A stretch of 56,514 nucleotides of DNA. Source: Zoogloea sp. (GTDB lineage: Bacteria; Pseudomonadota; Gammaproteobacteria; Burkholderiales; Rhodocyclaceae). Below the pieces are notes generated by a model. The model was given only the letters and a program-made list of their open reading frames with translations. It was not told the DNA's origin and searched no databases. The translations under genes and the position numbers were made by a program. The stretch covers positions 1 to 56,514 of the forward strand of contig NZ_JAOAUU010000069.1 of NCBI RefSeq assembly GCF_030157465.1, read 5' to 3'. Positions 47,563-56,514 of the stretch are shown piece by piece (position 1 is the stretch's first letter; each line of letters starts with the position of its first letter).

Positions 47563-48693
47563 ATGAACGCCCCGCTCCTGATCCCCCAGCGTCCCGGCCC
47601 CCTGTGGCTGCTCGCCGAAGTCACCTACCGCTGCCCGCTGCACTGCGCGTTTTGCTACAACCCGGTGGACTTCACCCAGGCCGGGCCGGAACTGAGCACC
47701 GACGACTGGCTCAAGGTAATCCGTCAGGCGCGCGAACTCGGTGCCGCTCAGTTCGGCATCTCCGGCGGCGAGCCGCTGCTGCGGGACGACATCGAAATCC
47801 TCGTCGCCGAGGCGCGCCAGCTCGGCTTCTACACCAACCTCATCACCTCCGGCGTCGGCCTCACCGAAGCCCGGCTCGCGGCGCTCAAGGCAGCCGGGCT
47901 CGATCACATCCAGTTGTCCTTCCAGGACGCCACCCGCGAAGCCAACGATCTCATCACCAACACCCGCACTTTCGATCTGAAGCGCAAGGTCGCGGCCATG
48001 ACCAAGGCCGCCGGCTACCCCACGGTGATCAACTGCGTGCTCCACCGCAGCAACATCGACCACCTCGACCGCATCATCGAAATGGCCGTCGAAATCGGTG
48101 CCGAATACCTCGAACTGGCCAACACCCAGTACCACGGCTGGGCCTTCCTCAACCGCCAGTCCCTGATGCCCACCGAAGCCCAGCTGGCCGAAGCCGAAGC
48201 CGTCACCGAACGCTGGCGCCAGCGCCTGGGCAAGACAATGCGCATTCTCTTTGTCACGCCCGACTATCAATCGAAAAAACCCAAAAAGTGCATGAACGGC
48301 TGGGGCGAAGTCTTCCTGTCCGTCACCCCCGACGGCCTCGCCCTGCCCTGCCACACCGCGCGCATGCTGCCGGGGCTGGAATTCCCCGACGTGCGCGAGC
48401 ATGACATCGACTGGATCTGGCACGAATCGCCGCTGTTCAACCGCTTCCGCGGCACCGCCTGGCTGCCGGAAACCTGCCAGAGCTGCGACGAAAAAGACAA
48501 CGACCACGGCGGCTGCCGCTGCCAGGCCTTCATGCTCACCGGCGATGCCGGCGCCACCGACCCGGTGTGCCCCAAATCCCCCGATCACGCCCTCATCGAC
48601 GCCGCGCTGGCCGAAGCCGAGCGCCCCGGCACGGTCAAACCCCTCGTTTTCCGCGACCCGAAAAACGCCGTCAAGCTGGGACGCGCCTTCTGA
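47563..48693 (+). CDS. pqqE: PqqE, radical SAM enzyme
   Basis: A 376-aa radical SAM protein that joins the Glu and Tyr side chains of PqqA. The SAM cluster motif is C24-PLHC28-AFC31. The C-terminal SPASM domain has further cysteines (CMNGWGEVFLSVTPDGLALPC and CQSCDEKDNDHGGCRC). Start just after the pqqD stop (1-bp gap). No pqqF or pqqG protease follows, so another peptidase must trim PqqA. Confidence 0.96.
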   Translation: MNAPLLIPQRPGPLWLLAEVTYRCPLHCAFCYNPVDFTQAGPELSTDDWLKVIRQARELGAAQFGISGGEPLLRDDIEILVAEARQLGFYTNLITSGVGLTEARLAALKAAGLDHIQLSFQDATREANDLITNTRTFDLKRKVAAMTKAAGYPTVINCVLHRSNIDHLDRIIEMAVEIGAEYLELANTQYHGWAFLNRQSLMPTEAQLAEAEAVTERWRQRLGKTMRILFVTPDYQSKKPKKCMNGWGEVFLSVTPDGLALPCHTARMLPGLEFPDVREHDIDWIWHESPLFNRFRGTAWLPETCQSCDEKDNDHGGCRCQAFMLTGDAGATDPVCPKSPDHALIDAALAEAERPGTVKPLVFRDPKNAVKLGRAF

Positions 48694-48749
48694 CAAGCAG
48701 ACGGCCGGGAGCGCCATGTTAAAATTGCCGGAAGTTCACCTCTACTTCC

Positions 48750-49238
48750 ATGCCTTTTTTCAGACTCCGCCCCACCCTGATTGCCGTCGCGGCAGCCCTT
48801 GCCGCCAGCGCATGCACCACGTCCCCCGTGGCCCCGGCAGCCCCCGCCACGCCAGCCCCCCAAGGCCCTGAAAAGCCGCCCAGCGCGGGCGCGCCCACCA
48901 GCCGTCCGCCCCCGGTTGCGCCGCCCAAGGCCAAAGCTGCGCGCAGCGACAAGTACATAACCCCACGACCGGACAAACCGGGCAGCCGCGCCGATTCGGC
49001 AGGCGACGACGACACCCCCGAGGCCCCGTTCCGCGGGCCGGCATGGCTGTCCCTGTGCATCAACCGGCAGACCGAAGCCGGCCTGGTTCGCTGCGACGCC
49101 AACGATCTCATCACCCAGCCGTCACCCCAGGTCAAGGTCTTCACCCGCGATCCGGCCGCCGCCATCCGCACCGCAAGCGGCACCATCCAGCTGCGCACCA
49201 ACCTCCCCTACAAGTACCGTTTCTTCGTCGTTCCCTGA
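48750..49238 (+). CDS. Proline-rich lipoprotein of unknown function
   Basis: A 162-aa exported protein with signal and lipobox-like LAASAC (Cys22). Residues 23-65 are Ala/Pro-rich, a probable periplasmic tether. The rest (SLCINRQTEAGLVRCDANDLITQPSPQVKVFTRDP...) holds two Cys that could form a disulfide and some beta structure. I recognise no family. Confidence 0.65.
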   Translation: MPFFRLRPTLIAVAAALAASACTTSPVAPAAPATPAPQGPEKPPSAGAPTSRPPPVAPPKAKAARSDKYITPRPDKPGSRADSAGDDDTPEAPFRGPAWLSLCINRQTEAGLVRCDANDLITQPSPQVKVFTRDPAAAIRTASGTIQLRTNLPYKYRFFVVP

Positions 49239-49277
49239 CACGCGCCGGCAACATGGCTGCAACACAGCGACGATTCA

Positions 49278-49772
49278 ATGGCATCGACACTTGGCCAGCT
49301 GCGCCAAAAGGGAGATGCCATCACGCACGAACTCAGCATTACCGCGCTCGAGCCCGGCGACGACGCCAGCCGGGATGCGGCCGCCCACATCCTGTTCGTC
49401 GCCTTCGACAACCCGGAACGCTACAGCCGGGCGCGCATCACCGAACAGCTGACGCCCGCCGTGCAGCCCTTCTACCGCCACTTCCTCATCGCCCGCCACG
49501 GTGACGAGGTCGTCGGCATCGGCGGCATCAAGGCCGCCGACTGGGCCAGCGACACCCACATCCTGTATCTCTCGGCCGTTACCGAACACGCCCGCGGCCA
49601 GGGCATCGCCCGCGCCCTGATCGCCGCACGCATTGCCTGGGCCATGGAAAACTTCACCGCTGGCCGCCTGCTGGTATCCACCGCCCGCCCGCGGCGCTTC
49701 GCCCGGCTCGGCTTCCGGCTGATGGGCAAACGGGAAGCCGCCGGACGCCGCCTGATGCTGATGGAGTTCTAG
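49278..49772 (+). CDS. GNAT-family N-acetyltransferase
   Basis: A 164-aa acyl-CoA-dependent acetyltransferase. Motif A, which binds the CoA pyrophosphate, is [28 protein letters not shown] (RGQGIA). A conserved beta strand [18 protein letters not shown] follows. The substrate is unknown. Confidence 0.85.
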   Translation: MASTLGQLRQKGDAITHELSITALEPGDDASRDAAAHILFVAFDNPERYSRARITEQLTPAVQPFYRHFLIARHGDEVVGIGGIKAADWASDTHILYLSAVTEHARGQGIARALIAARIAWAMENFTAGRLLVSTARPRRFARLGFRLMGKREAAGRRLMLMEF

Positions 49773-49809
49773 CCCCCACAGCGAATTCCGGTGCTGCGCC
49801 AAGGCCTTG

Positions 49810-49815
49810 TATAAT
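49810..49815 (+). promoter_or_regulatory. Candidate -10 box of prfC
   Basis: A consensus TATAAT lies 34 bp before the prfC ATG; no clear -35 element is visible. Confidence 0.45.
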
Positions 49816-49848
49816 CGCGGGCTTTCCAGCAATCGCCGCACCCAAGCC

Positions 49849-51423
49849 ATGTCCGCAGCCGTCCAGCAAATCGCCCGCCGTCGCACCTTCGCGATCATCT
49901 CCCACCCTGACGCGGGCAAGACCACGCTGACCGAAAAGCTGCTCTGGTTCGGCGGCGCAATCCAGGTCGCCGGCGAAATCCGCGCCCGCAAGGCCGCCCG
50001 CCACGCCACCTCCGACTGGATGGAACTCGAAAAGCAGCGCGGCATCTCGGTCACCTCGTCGGTGATGCAGTTTCCCTACCGCGACTGCGTCATCAACCTG
50101 CTCGACACCCCGGGCCACGAAGACTTCTCCGAAGACACCTACCGCACCCTCACCGCCGTCGACTCCGCGGTCATGGTGATCGACTCGGTGAACGGCGTCG
50201 AAGCGCAAACCATCAAGCTGCTCGCCGTGTGCCGCCTGCGCGACACGCCCATCATCACCTTCATCAACAAGCTCGACCGCGAGGGCCGCGAGCCCATCGA
50301 CCTGCTCGACGAAATCGAATCCGTGCTGGGCATGCAGTGCGCCCCCATGACCTGGCCGATCGGCATGGGCAAGCGCTTCCGCGGCGTCTATCACCTCTAC
50401 AACGACACCATCCAGTTCTTCGACCCGCAGGCCGAAAAAGGCACCTCGGAAATCATCCAGGGCCTCGACAACCCGCGCCTCGACGAAGTGATCGGCGACC
50501 AGGCGATCGAGCTGCGCACCGACATCGAACTGGTGCGCGGCGCCTCCCACACCTTCGACCGCGAAGCCTACCTGGCCGGCAAGCAGTGCCCGGTGTTCTT
50601 CGGCTCGGCGGTCAACAACTTCGGCGTGCAAAGCCTCCTCGACGCCGTCGTCGATCTTTCGCCCGCGCCGCTGCCGCGCCCGGCCAAGAGCCGCAAGGTC
50701 GAGCCCATCGAGCCCAAGTTTTCCGGCTTCGTGTTCAAGATCCAGGCCAACATGGACCCGAAGCACCGTGACCGCATCGCCTTCATCCGCGTCTGCGCCG
50801 GCCGTTTCGAACGCGGCGGCAAGCTCAAGCAGGTGTCCACCGGCAAGAGCCTCGCCATCAACAACGCCATCACCTTCATGGCGCAAGACCGCAACACCAC
50901 CGACGAAGCCTGGGCCGGCGACATCATCGGCATTCCCAACCACGGCACCATCCACCTCGGCGACACCTTCACCGAAGGCGAAGACCTGCAATTCACCGGC
51001 ATCCCCAGCTTTGCCCCGGAATACTTCCGCCGCGCCCAGATCAAGAACCCGCTCAAGATGAAGCAGCTGCAAAAAGGCCTCGAGCAGCTCGCCCAGGAAG
51101 GCGCCACCCAGCTCTTCCGCCCCACCACCACCAACGAACTCATCCTCGGCGCCGTCGGCACCCTGCAGTTCGACGTGGTGGCCCACCGGCTCGAGTTCGA
51201 ATACGGCGTCGATGTCATGTTCGAATCCTGCAGCTACGCCACCGCCCGCTGGCTGCGCGGCTCCGAAGCCGACCTGCGCGCCCTGGCCGACAAATCCCCG
51301 GCCAACATGGCCTTCGACGGCAACGGCGACTACGTCTACCTCGCCCCCAACCGGGTCAACCTGCAAATGGCCCAGGAACGCTTCCCGAACATCAAGTTTC
51401 TGGAAACGCGCGAGATTTACTGA
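49849..51423 (+). CDS. prfC: Peptide chain release factor 3 (GTPase)
   Basis: A 524-aa translational GTPase that removes RF1 or RF2 from the ribosome after peptide release. The G motifs are [22 protein letters not shown] and NKLDREGR; the switch region [22 protein letters not shown] is typical of RF3. The ATG at 49849 was preferred over an ATG 14 codons upstream that lies across the -10 box. The C-terminal domain is full length. Confidence 0.97.
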   Translation: MSAAVQQIARRRTFAIISHPDAGKTTLTEKLLWFGGAIQVAGEIRARKAARHATSDWMELEKQRGISVTSSVMQFPYRDCVINLLDTPGHEDFSEDTYRTLTAVDSAVMVIDSVNGVEAQTIKLLAVCRLRDTPIITFINKLDREGREPIDLLDEIESVLGMQCAPMTWPIGMGKRFRGVYHLYNDTIQFFDPQAEKGTSEIIQGLDNPRLDEVIGDQAIELRTDIELVRGASHTFDREAYLAGKQCPVFFGSAVNNFGVQSLLDAVVDLSPAPLPRPAKSRKVEPIEPKFSGFVFKIQANMDPKHRDRIAFIRVCAGRFERGGKLKQVSTGKSLAINNAITFMAQDRNTTDEAWAGDIIGIPNHGTIHLGDTFTEGEDLQFTGIPSFAPEYFRRAQIKNPLKMKQLQKGLEQLAQEGATQLFRPTTTNELILGAVGTLQFDVVAHRLEFEYGVDVMFESCSYATARWLRGSEADLRALADKSPANMAFDGNGDYVYLAPNRVNLQMAQERFPNIKFLETREIY

Positions 51424-51447
51424 AATCCCGGAAGCGGGCTACACCCT

Positions 51448-51514
51448 GTGGGGGCGACAGAAGTCGCCCCCTTTTCGTTGATCCGGCACCGATGGGCGAC
51501 GCAAGTCGCCCATC
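51448..51514. repeat. Paired REP palindromes after prfC, copy 4
   Basis: GTGGGGGCGACAGAAGTCGCCCC (51448-51471) and GATGGGCGACGCAAGTCGCCCATC (51491-51514) are variant units. The spacer is the inverted match of copy 3, so this copy has the opposite orientation. It may also act as the prfC terminator. Confidence 0.82.
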
Positions 51515-51700
51515 GCAAAAGCGTTGTTGCATAACTCTTGCGAAAGCAAAGTAGCCCCAACCCCATCACCGGCATGCCAAGCCGGTTGAACGTATTCAGA
51601 ATCGCGCAGCGCACATGCACCTCGGCAGCCTGCCCCTCCCCCAATAACTTGAAGCGCCGCAGTGTGGGATAGCTTGACGCTGGGCATCGGGAGAAAAACT

Positions 51701-52069
51701 GTGACACTTCATTACTTCACTTCAACCGAACGTCAGCAGCAACTCCGCACGCTGGCCGAGGCCCTGGAGCGATTCCTGGCTGAATTGGAGTTGTCCGGCC
51801 ACTATCAAGAGCAACTTTCCGCCTACCAGGCCTCTTTTGCGGAGGCACGGCGCCTGTTGGAAAATGGCTTCAATCAAGAAGACCTGAGTTCCCTCAGTCG
51901 CAATGTTCCGCGGCTATTCTGGTTACACAAGGATTGGTTGCCTCCGCTTGAAAAATCCAAAAACAAAGACGGCGGACTTTCAGAGCCCGCATGGTTTCAG
52001 CGGCTCGCCCCCGTTGAGGAGCAGGTCAGCGCTGCCGCAGAAAGACTGAGAGTCATCGGTGAGTATTGA
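51701..52069 (+). CDS. Conserved-looking small protein, unknown
   Basis: A 122-aa protein. I take a GTG at 51701 (then TLHYFTSTERQQQLRTLAEALERFLAELEL) with GGGAG eight bases upstream. It is helical, with ENGFNQEDLSSLSRNVPRLFWLHKDWLPPLE in the middle and a terminal RLRVIGEY. No signal or membrane part. I do not recognise a family. Confidence 0.65.
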   Translation: MTLHYFTSTERQQQLRTLAEALERFLAELELSGHYQEQLSAYQASFAEARRLLENGFNQEDLSSLSRNVPRLFWLHKDWLPPLEKSKNKDGGLSEPAWFQRLAPVEEQVSAAAERLRVIGEY

Positions 52070-52115
52070 AGGCTCAATGCCCAGCCCTCTAACTTCAAAA
52101 GGAACCCAAGCAATC

Positions 52116-52652
52116 ATGCACAACTCAGTTCTTGCATTCTGGTTTGAAGAAATCGAACCGAAGATGTGGTGGGTGGCGGATGCGGTGTTTGATGATCAGA
52201 TCCGACAGCGGTTTGGCTCACTGCTGGCTCAGGCTTCGCAAGGTGAGTTGTATGTTTGGCGCAATGAGGCAAAAGGTCGACTCGCGGAAATCATCGTGCT
52301 GGACCAGTTTTCCCGAAACATTCATCGCAACACTCCGGCTGCGTTCTCGCAGGATTCAATGGCGCTGGTTCTGGCTCAGGAGGCGGTCGCGGCGGGTTTT
52401 TATACGCAGCTATCCGAAACGGAGCGGGCATTCTTGTTGATGCCGTACATGCACAGTGAGTCAAGGCTCATCCATGTAGAGGCTGAACGCCTGTATCGCG
52501 AATACGCTCCGGCCGGCAACTATCAATTCGAGCTTAAACACAAGGCCATCATTGACCGTTTTGGACGTTACCCGCACCGCAACCAGATACTTGGCCGCGA
52601 ATCCACGTCAGAAGAAATCGAGTTTTTGAAACAGCCGGGCTCGCGTTTTTGA
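52116..52652 (+). CDS. DUF924 family protein
   Basis: A 178-aa helical protein with the DUF924 pattern: VLAFWFEEIEPKMWWVADAVFDDQIRQRF at the start, ILDQFSRNI-like VLDQFSRNIHRNTPAAFSQD in the middle, and FLLMPYMHSES and RFGRYPHRNQILGRES later. The fold resembles tetratricopeptide helices; function unknown. The ATG at 52116 (MHNSVLAFWF) fits the family start. Confidence 0.9.
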   Translation: MHNSVLAFWFEEIEPKMWWVADAVFDDQIRQRFGSLLAQASQGELYVWRNEAKGRLAEIIVLDQFSRNIHRNTPAAFSQDSMALVLAQEAVAAGFYTQLSETERAFLLMPYMHSESRLIHVEAERLYREYAPAGNYQFELKHKAIIDRFGRYPHRNQILGRESTSEEIEFLKQPGSRF

Positions 52653-52725
52653 GTGTCCGGTTTTTTTGTGGGTTTGACGCGGGCCAATCCCCTTACGCAC
52701 AGCACAGGCATCGTAAAAATCACCC

Positions 52726-53217
52726 ATGACCGGACTTGTTGTTTTAGCGCTCGCAGCGGCTTGGTTGTTCGTGTCCGCCAGGGTTGCGCGCTGCGTGGCT
52801 CGTGCGATCAGACGGCCATATGTCTCGTTCATCAGTGCCGTCTTCACCTTTCTTGCTCTTACAATACTTCCCTTTGTGGACGAAATAGTCGGCCGTTCGC
52901 AGTTTCAGCACCTTTGCGCACAAGAGGCAGCGGTATGGGCAAGCCCTGACGCTGCCAGGGTGATCGCGGCAAAGCAGCGCATTAGTTTTTCCGACCGCAA
53001 GGGATTGATTTTCCCGGTTCGGGAACAGACAAGCGCATACATCGATTCGGCGACCGGAATGGTCTTCTACTCCGTCACGTCCTTCCACACTCCGGGTGGA
53101 TTCTTGATGCGAGGGGGGCTCGGCATGGGGAATTCAAAGTCATGCTGGCCCGAAACCCGGAGTGAAAAGGAATTGGGCCTGGATATCGACGCGATGCTGA
53201 GGCGCGGCGAGCGGTGA
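52726..53217 (+). CDS. Membrane protein of unknown function
   Basis: A 163-aa protein with two hydrophobic segments near the N-terminus (about residues 3-18 and 33-52, VSFISAVFTFLALTILPFVD) and a soluble C-terminal part with ISFSDRKGLIFPVREQTSAYIDSATGMVFYSVTSF. No family is recognised. Confidence 0.55.
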   Translation: MTGLVVLALAAAWLFVSARVARCVARAIRRPYVSFISAVFTFLALTILPFVDEIVGRSQFQHLCAQEAAVWASPDAARVIAAKQRISFSDRKGLIFPVREQTSAYIDSATGMVFYSVTSFHTPGGFLMRGGLGMGNSKSCWPETRSEKELGLDIDAMLRRGER

Positions 53218-53378
53218 TGCGCAATATTTTCAACGATCAGATTTACGACCGCCCGGACGTTTCATTCGGCGATGACTGCGCCCACACCCGACAGGCGCCC
53301 CGAAAATCGGGGATCGCCGGCCGCAAGCGAAACCACGCTGCGTTGTTCCCCCTCACGGCCGGTGATGCCCCGCCCCGT

Positions 53379-54404
53379 TCAATTCGGCGCGGTCCCCTTG
53401 TCTGCTCCCGCACTATCTCCGCCGGAGGCGTCCACGAAGGGCGGGCTGTCCTGTAGCAGATCCGAGTAGTACACCTGCCCGGCATCGGTGCGATAGCCGT
53501 CGGCGGTCTTGATGGCCTGGGGTTCGACGCCGATCTTCAGCGACGGCACATACACGCCGGGCTTGTCCGGGTCGACCGGGCGCAGCACGACGGCCATGCG
53601 CACGCTTACCGGCACGCCGCGGGAATCATTGGCGATGCGCTTGGTGACATCGTCCAGCATGTCCTTCGGCGCGCGCAGCGCCCGCCCCGCTCCGTCTGCC
53701 AGTTGCACGCGGGGCCAGGTGGCTTTTACGAGGCTCATGCGTTTGGCGTCCGCCGAACTCACGCGCAGATAGCTGCCTTCGACCAGCACACCGCCCACCG
53801 CACGCAGCAAGGTGGTGGTGCCGCCTTCGGCCATGATCGGCGTGCCGGCGGCGGTGGCTGCCGTTGGGGTCGCCGCGCGGGGATCGGTCTTAGTGAGGAT
53901 CTCCCGGAAGTCGGTAAACATCACCTGCTCGGCCGGAATGCCGAGCTTTTGGGCCAGCGCGTCGTGGGATGCGCGGATGCTCTTGATGCGGCGCGTAAAG
54001 GTGCTCCGCGCAACGGGCTTCACGTCTGTCATGCGCCAGGCCACGTAGATGCGCCCGGCTTTCGGCTCGAACTTATAGACCGCGTCGCCCGCGTCGACGA
54101 AGTCGCCGGACTTGTCGGGGTCGCGGCTGCGCAAACTGAAAAATTTTTCAAGTTCGGCGCTGTTGGTGATCGCCAGCGGCTTTTCGTTGGCGGTAGCTGC
54201 GCGCACCCGCTCCATCACGCGGGCAAGCTCGGCGCTGTCGATGGGCGGCAAGGCCATGCGCACGGCCTCCGCGTAGTTTCTGGAAAACTTGCCGACCGCT
54301 GCGGCCGGCGTGCCCAGCGGGTTGTCCGGGCTTTGCGCCCACGCGGGTGCCCCGGCCGTCGCAAAGGCCAGCACCAGCAGGGATGCGATATATCGCGTTT
54401 TCAT
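53379..54404 (-). CDS. Secreted protein of unknown function (partner of the caspase-like protein)
   Basis: A 341-aa exported protein with a Sec signal (residues 1-23, SLLVLAFATAGAPAWAQ) after GGAGG. The mature part is rich in Ala, Arg and Asp, with stretches such as IYVAWRMTDVKPVARSTFTRRIKSIRASHDALAQKLG and VSVRMAVVLRPVDPDKPGVYVPSLKIGV. I recognise no domain. It lies 22 bp after the next gene upstream on the same strand, so the two should be one operon. Confidence 0.7.
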   Translation of the reverse strand: MKTRYIASLLVLAFATAGAPAWAQSPDNPLGTPAAAVGKFSRNYAEAVRMALPPIDSAELARVMERVRAATANEKPLAITNSAELEKFFSLRSRDPDKSGDFVDAGDAVYKFEPKAGRIYVAWRMTDVKPVARSTFTRRIKSIRASHDALAQKLGIPAEQVMFTDFREILTKTDPRAATPTAATAAGTPIMAEGGTTTLLRAVGGVLVEGSYLRVSSADAKRMSLVKATWPRVQLADGAGRALRAPKDMLDDVTKRIANDSRGVPVSVRMAVVLRPVDPDKPGVYVPSLKIGVEPQAIKTADGYRTDAGQVYYSDLLQDSPPFVDASGGDSAGADKGTAPN

Positions 54405-54426
54405 GACCAATCCTCCTGGTGTCGGG

Positions 54427-55272
54427 TCAGTTGGGCAGCGCCGGGCCGTCATCCGGGTTGCAGCCGGAATTCCAGCGCGTGTGCATCCAGTTGGGCGTGG
54501 GGTGGGCCCAGTGGCCGTTGTAGGTTTCGTCGTGGATGGCCTGGGCTGCCGCTGCCGTTGCGCCAAAGCCGACCGCAACCGGACAGATGGTCTTGTAGGA
54601 GTTGTACCAGTGGTCCACGTGGTGCATGTTGTCGAGCCAGGCGCGGGCAACGCCGCGGGAGTTCATGGCCTCGCTGGCCAGATCGCGGTATTCATCCACG
54701 TACGACGAGCCGATGTACATGAGGCCGTGAAAGCCTGTAACCACATGCACTCCGGCAGCCGCATCGAACCATTGGGTGCGCTGGTCGTAGCGGATGCTGT
54801 TGCACGACGAGAGGTGCATGAAGCGCAGCCAGCCGCCGGAACTCCAGCCCAGCCGCATCTTGCTGGAACTGGCCGAGCAGCTCCCGTCGGCGTCTTTGTC
54901 GTAGATCGTGCCGGTCCAGCGGCCCGAACCCCAGCCGCCGTGCAGGCACATCAGGCCGGCGTCGTTCCAGTCGATGCCGCTGCCGGTGTCGTCGATGCCC
55001 CAGGGCTTGGCACTGTTGTCGGCATAGCGGTTGCCCTGGACAAGATGGAAGTTGCGCCACCACTGCACCCATCCCTTGTCGCCCATCTTGTGGCGCCAGG
55101 CCATGCACATGTCGTCCCACCAGTCACGCTGGGATCCACTGCACTGCCCGCCCCAGGTGGTGATCGCCGACGACCCGGCATACTGGGCCCCCACATCGGG
55201 CGCCAGGCTCGCCGCCAGCAGGCAAACCATCCAGGCCCTTGCGCGCCGTGTCGATTTAGCTGTTGCTCGCAT
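54427..55272 (-). CDS. Secreted DUF6345-like protein with caspase-type His/Cys pattern
   Basis: A 281-aa exported protein (Sec signal about residues 1-29) preceded by GGAGGATG. Three segments recall clan CD (caspase/gingipain-like) folds and DUF6345: a strand ending in a His-Gly pair (LMCLHGGWG, H111), a strand ending in Cys (WLRFMHLSSCNSI, C157) and VHVVTGFHGLMYIG. Eight or more Cys suggest disulfides. The pattern is seen directly; peptidase activity is inference and not shown. Cotranscribed with the unknown secreted protein downstream. Confidence 0.7.
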   Translation of the reverse strand: MRATAKSTRRARAWMVCLLAASLAPDVGAQYAGSSAITTWGGQCSGSQRDWWDDMCMAWRHKMGDKGWVQWWRNFHLVQGNRYADNSAKPWGIDDTGSGIDWNDAGLMCLHGGWGSGRWTGTIYDKDADGSCSASSSKMRLGWSSGGWLRFMHLSSCNSIRYDQRTQWFDAAAGVHVVTGFHGLMYIGSSYVDEYRDLASEAMNSRGVARAWLDNMHHVDHWYNSYKTICPVAVGFGATAAAAQAIHDETYNGHWAHPTPNWMHTRWNSGCNPDDGPALPN

Positions 55273-55645
55273 GCTGCATCCTCCTTACAGATGCCCTCCA
55301 GCCGGCGGAGCTGCTGAGAGCAGGCGGTCAATACCGATGGTATCCGCCGGACCCCGGGCGCCTGCGTTCGACGCCTCTTCCTTGCTCGAACCTGGAAACA
55401 ACACCTGGCCTTCCACCGTCTGGCGGAGGGCATCGTCACGGGGTTTGCTGTCGTTAGCGGGGCTTTCCAGGTCGAATCAGCCCGTCATGTGACCCCGTTG
55501 CTTCCAGCATAGACCACACCAGAACACAAATTTGGCAGCCCGCAGGCCACGCCCACGGGCCTTGCCTTGTCGCATGCTGCGCGCGGCTTCTTTGTCGCCA
55601 AGGATGGCAAGCACGTGGCCATCGAATGGTCACGGATGATTTTGC

Positions 55646-55730
55646 GTAGGGGCGACTTCAGTCGCCCGCGGACTTCGATCAGAGGCATGCCGATGATTAA
55701 CGTGCGATGGGCGACTGAAGTCGCCCCTAC
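55646..55730. repeat. Paired REP palindromes, copy 5
   Basis: Two perfect units (55646-55667 and 55709-55730) of the GGGGCGACTTCAGTCGCCC family in inverted orientation, with a 41-bp spacer whose inverse resembles those of copies 1 and 2. Confidence 0.9.
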
Positions 55731-55884
55731 GGTTTGTCGTGTGCAATCACGGTCACTGGCGGGCCCGCCGGGCTTTGAGGGTCTTGCCTGTCGGTGGGAA
55801 AGCACTCTCCCGCTTTTGCGCTCGCCGGTAATTCGTTCGAGCTCGAACCGTTGAGCCTTGCTAGCTGGTTTTCCCGTATTTTGC

Positions 55885-56460
55885 GTAACGTTGGCCGGGG
55901 ACTCGCCCCCGGCGGGCGACATCCTTTCTTGTTGCACGACAAGAAAGGATGCAAAGAAGCGTGCCCCGCTGCCGCGCCCCCTTCGGGGGTTCCCGCCCAC
56001 GGTCGGATTTGCACATCCGACCGGCTACGGTGGCGCGGAGCATGCTCCGCGAAACCCCACCTCCGCCCTTCCGGGCGCGCCGGGCGGGGTCTTCGCAAAC
56101 TCGCCCTGCGGGCTCAAACATGCGAAGCCCTTCTTCCGCCCGTCCCACCCTCCAGTCGGCACGTCAGAGGGGACAGAAAAGGCAGGTGATCAACGATCAG
56201 TCGCCCAGCCCTGTATCAGTAAAGGCTCGGTGTCCGTGAAAGCCCGTCTGAACCTTTGATCCGCGCAGCAACGGGCGGGGAAGTCCGGCGCAGCTGTCTG
56301 AGCCCGCAGGGCGAGTTCTGCGCCGGCCGCCCGTTGTGAGCAGCGCAGGGGAGTCGGCCGAAGGCCGACCGGTGAAGCCGGGTCGCCTTCTTTGCCTACT
56401 TTCTTGGCGAAGCAAGAAAGTAGGGCGCCCGCGGGGGCGCGACCCCGCCAACGTCACGCC
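55885..56460. repeat. Large imperfect inverted repeat of extragenic modules
   Basis: Near each end lies a related module, in opposite orientation: GCGTAACGTTGGC...GGGG, then a hairpin with TTTCTTG and CAAGAAA arms (55921-55950: 12-bp stem; 56396-56423: 11-bp stem), then GCAAAGAAG. Further in, AACTCGCCCTGCGGGCTCA (56098-56116) is matched exactly by its complement at 56299-56317. The structure encloses about 350 bp of G+C-rich sequence without a gene. Confidence 0.7.
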
Positions 56461-56514
56461 AAACAACGGAACGCCGTTCAGTAACGGCAAACCCACCAAG
56501 TCTGGAGAGCCTTG

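Larger units (their letters stand above)
55273..56514. other. 1.2-kb end region without a supported gene, repeat-rich
   Basis: Overlapping open frames occur on both strands because of high G+C, but none has a domain. The region holds REP copy 5 and a large inverted repeat structure, annotated separately. Confidence 0.65.

Noticed and set aside
49654-51366. 570-aa minus-strand frame opposite prfC
   Set aside because: Antisense shadow; prfC has all GTPase motifs.
51417-51707. 96-aa minus-strand frame (YPTLRRFKLLGEGQAAEVHVRCAILNTF...), at first taken for a transposase remnant
   Set aside because: I could not match it to any insertion-sequence family with confidence, part of it is REP sequence, and it overlaps the promoter of the gene at 51701. 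A protein search would settle it.
55727-56259. Several overlapping open frames of 95-133 aa in the right-hand end region
   Set aside because: They come from G+C-rich inverted repeats, overlap each other on both strands and show no domain or good ribosome binding site.

Overview
The window looks like the chromosome of a denitrifying betaproteobacterium, most likely of the Rhodocyclales/Zoogloeaceae group. The support is high G+C, the gene order trxB-crp-ftsK-lolA-rarA-serS (the order known from enterobacteria, with a Crp/Fnr gene where E. coli has lrp), a clade I nitrous oxide reductase with NosR, a phasin and a complete pqqABCDE operon. No species can be named from the sequence alone.

Layout. 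1-950: the edge of an accessory segment with a broken type I methyltransferase gene (hsdM), next to the 3' end of tRNA-Ser(CGA). 1.1-10.9 kb: housekeeping genes (AhpD-like protein, serS, rarA, lolA, ftsK, a Crp-type regulator, trxB, a Smr-domain protein). 11.2-16.8 kb: first nos block, nosZ, a PilJ-domain sensor-like protein, nosR and a small membrane protein. 16.8-29.5 kb: phosphate transporter with its PhoU-like partner, arfB, RIO kinase, LapA-like protein, a lone HicA toxin, YdhR, an ABC-F ATPase, a six-PAS histidine kinase with its NarL-type regulator, a diguanylate cyclase and a phasin. 29.9-30.9 kb: an IS30-family element. 31.2-36.6 kb: second nos block, a HAD phosphatase, nosD, nosF, nosY, nosL, two small unknown genes and a second nosL-like gene, closed by a very strong terminator.

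36.9-40.5 kb is a lower-G+C accessory island. It has an unknown 262-aa gene, a REP-associated transposase between its two REP palindromes, and a two-gene Thoeris anti-phage system (thsA SIR2-SLOG, thsB TIR). It is followed by a small conserved gene, a 21-bp tandem array that encodes a heptad-repeat peptide, and a lipoprotein cytochrome c. 42.6-55.7 kb carries a membrane-fused spermidine synthase-like protein, proline iminopeptidase, pqqABCDE, prfC and several small unknown genes, and ends with a pair of secreted proteins, one with a caspase-like His/Cys pattern. Five paired REP palindromes are scattered only through this last part. The final 1.2 kb has no supported gene and is built largely of inverted extragenic repeats.

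How the genes fit together. NosZ reduces N2O to N2. NosR is predicted to feed it electrons. NosDFY and the NosL proteins serve copper and sulfur supply for the CuZ centre. The pqq genes make the PQQ cofactor for periplasmic dehydrogenases encoded outside the window. The Thoeris pair is the clearest specialised system. The heptad-repeat locus, the doubled NosL/small-gene cassette, the PilJ-only protein and the secreted caspase-like pair are the least explained parts.
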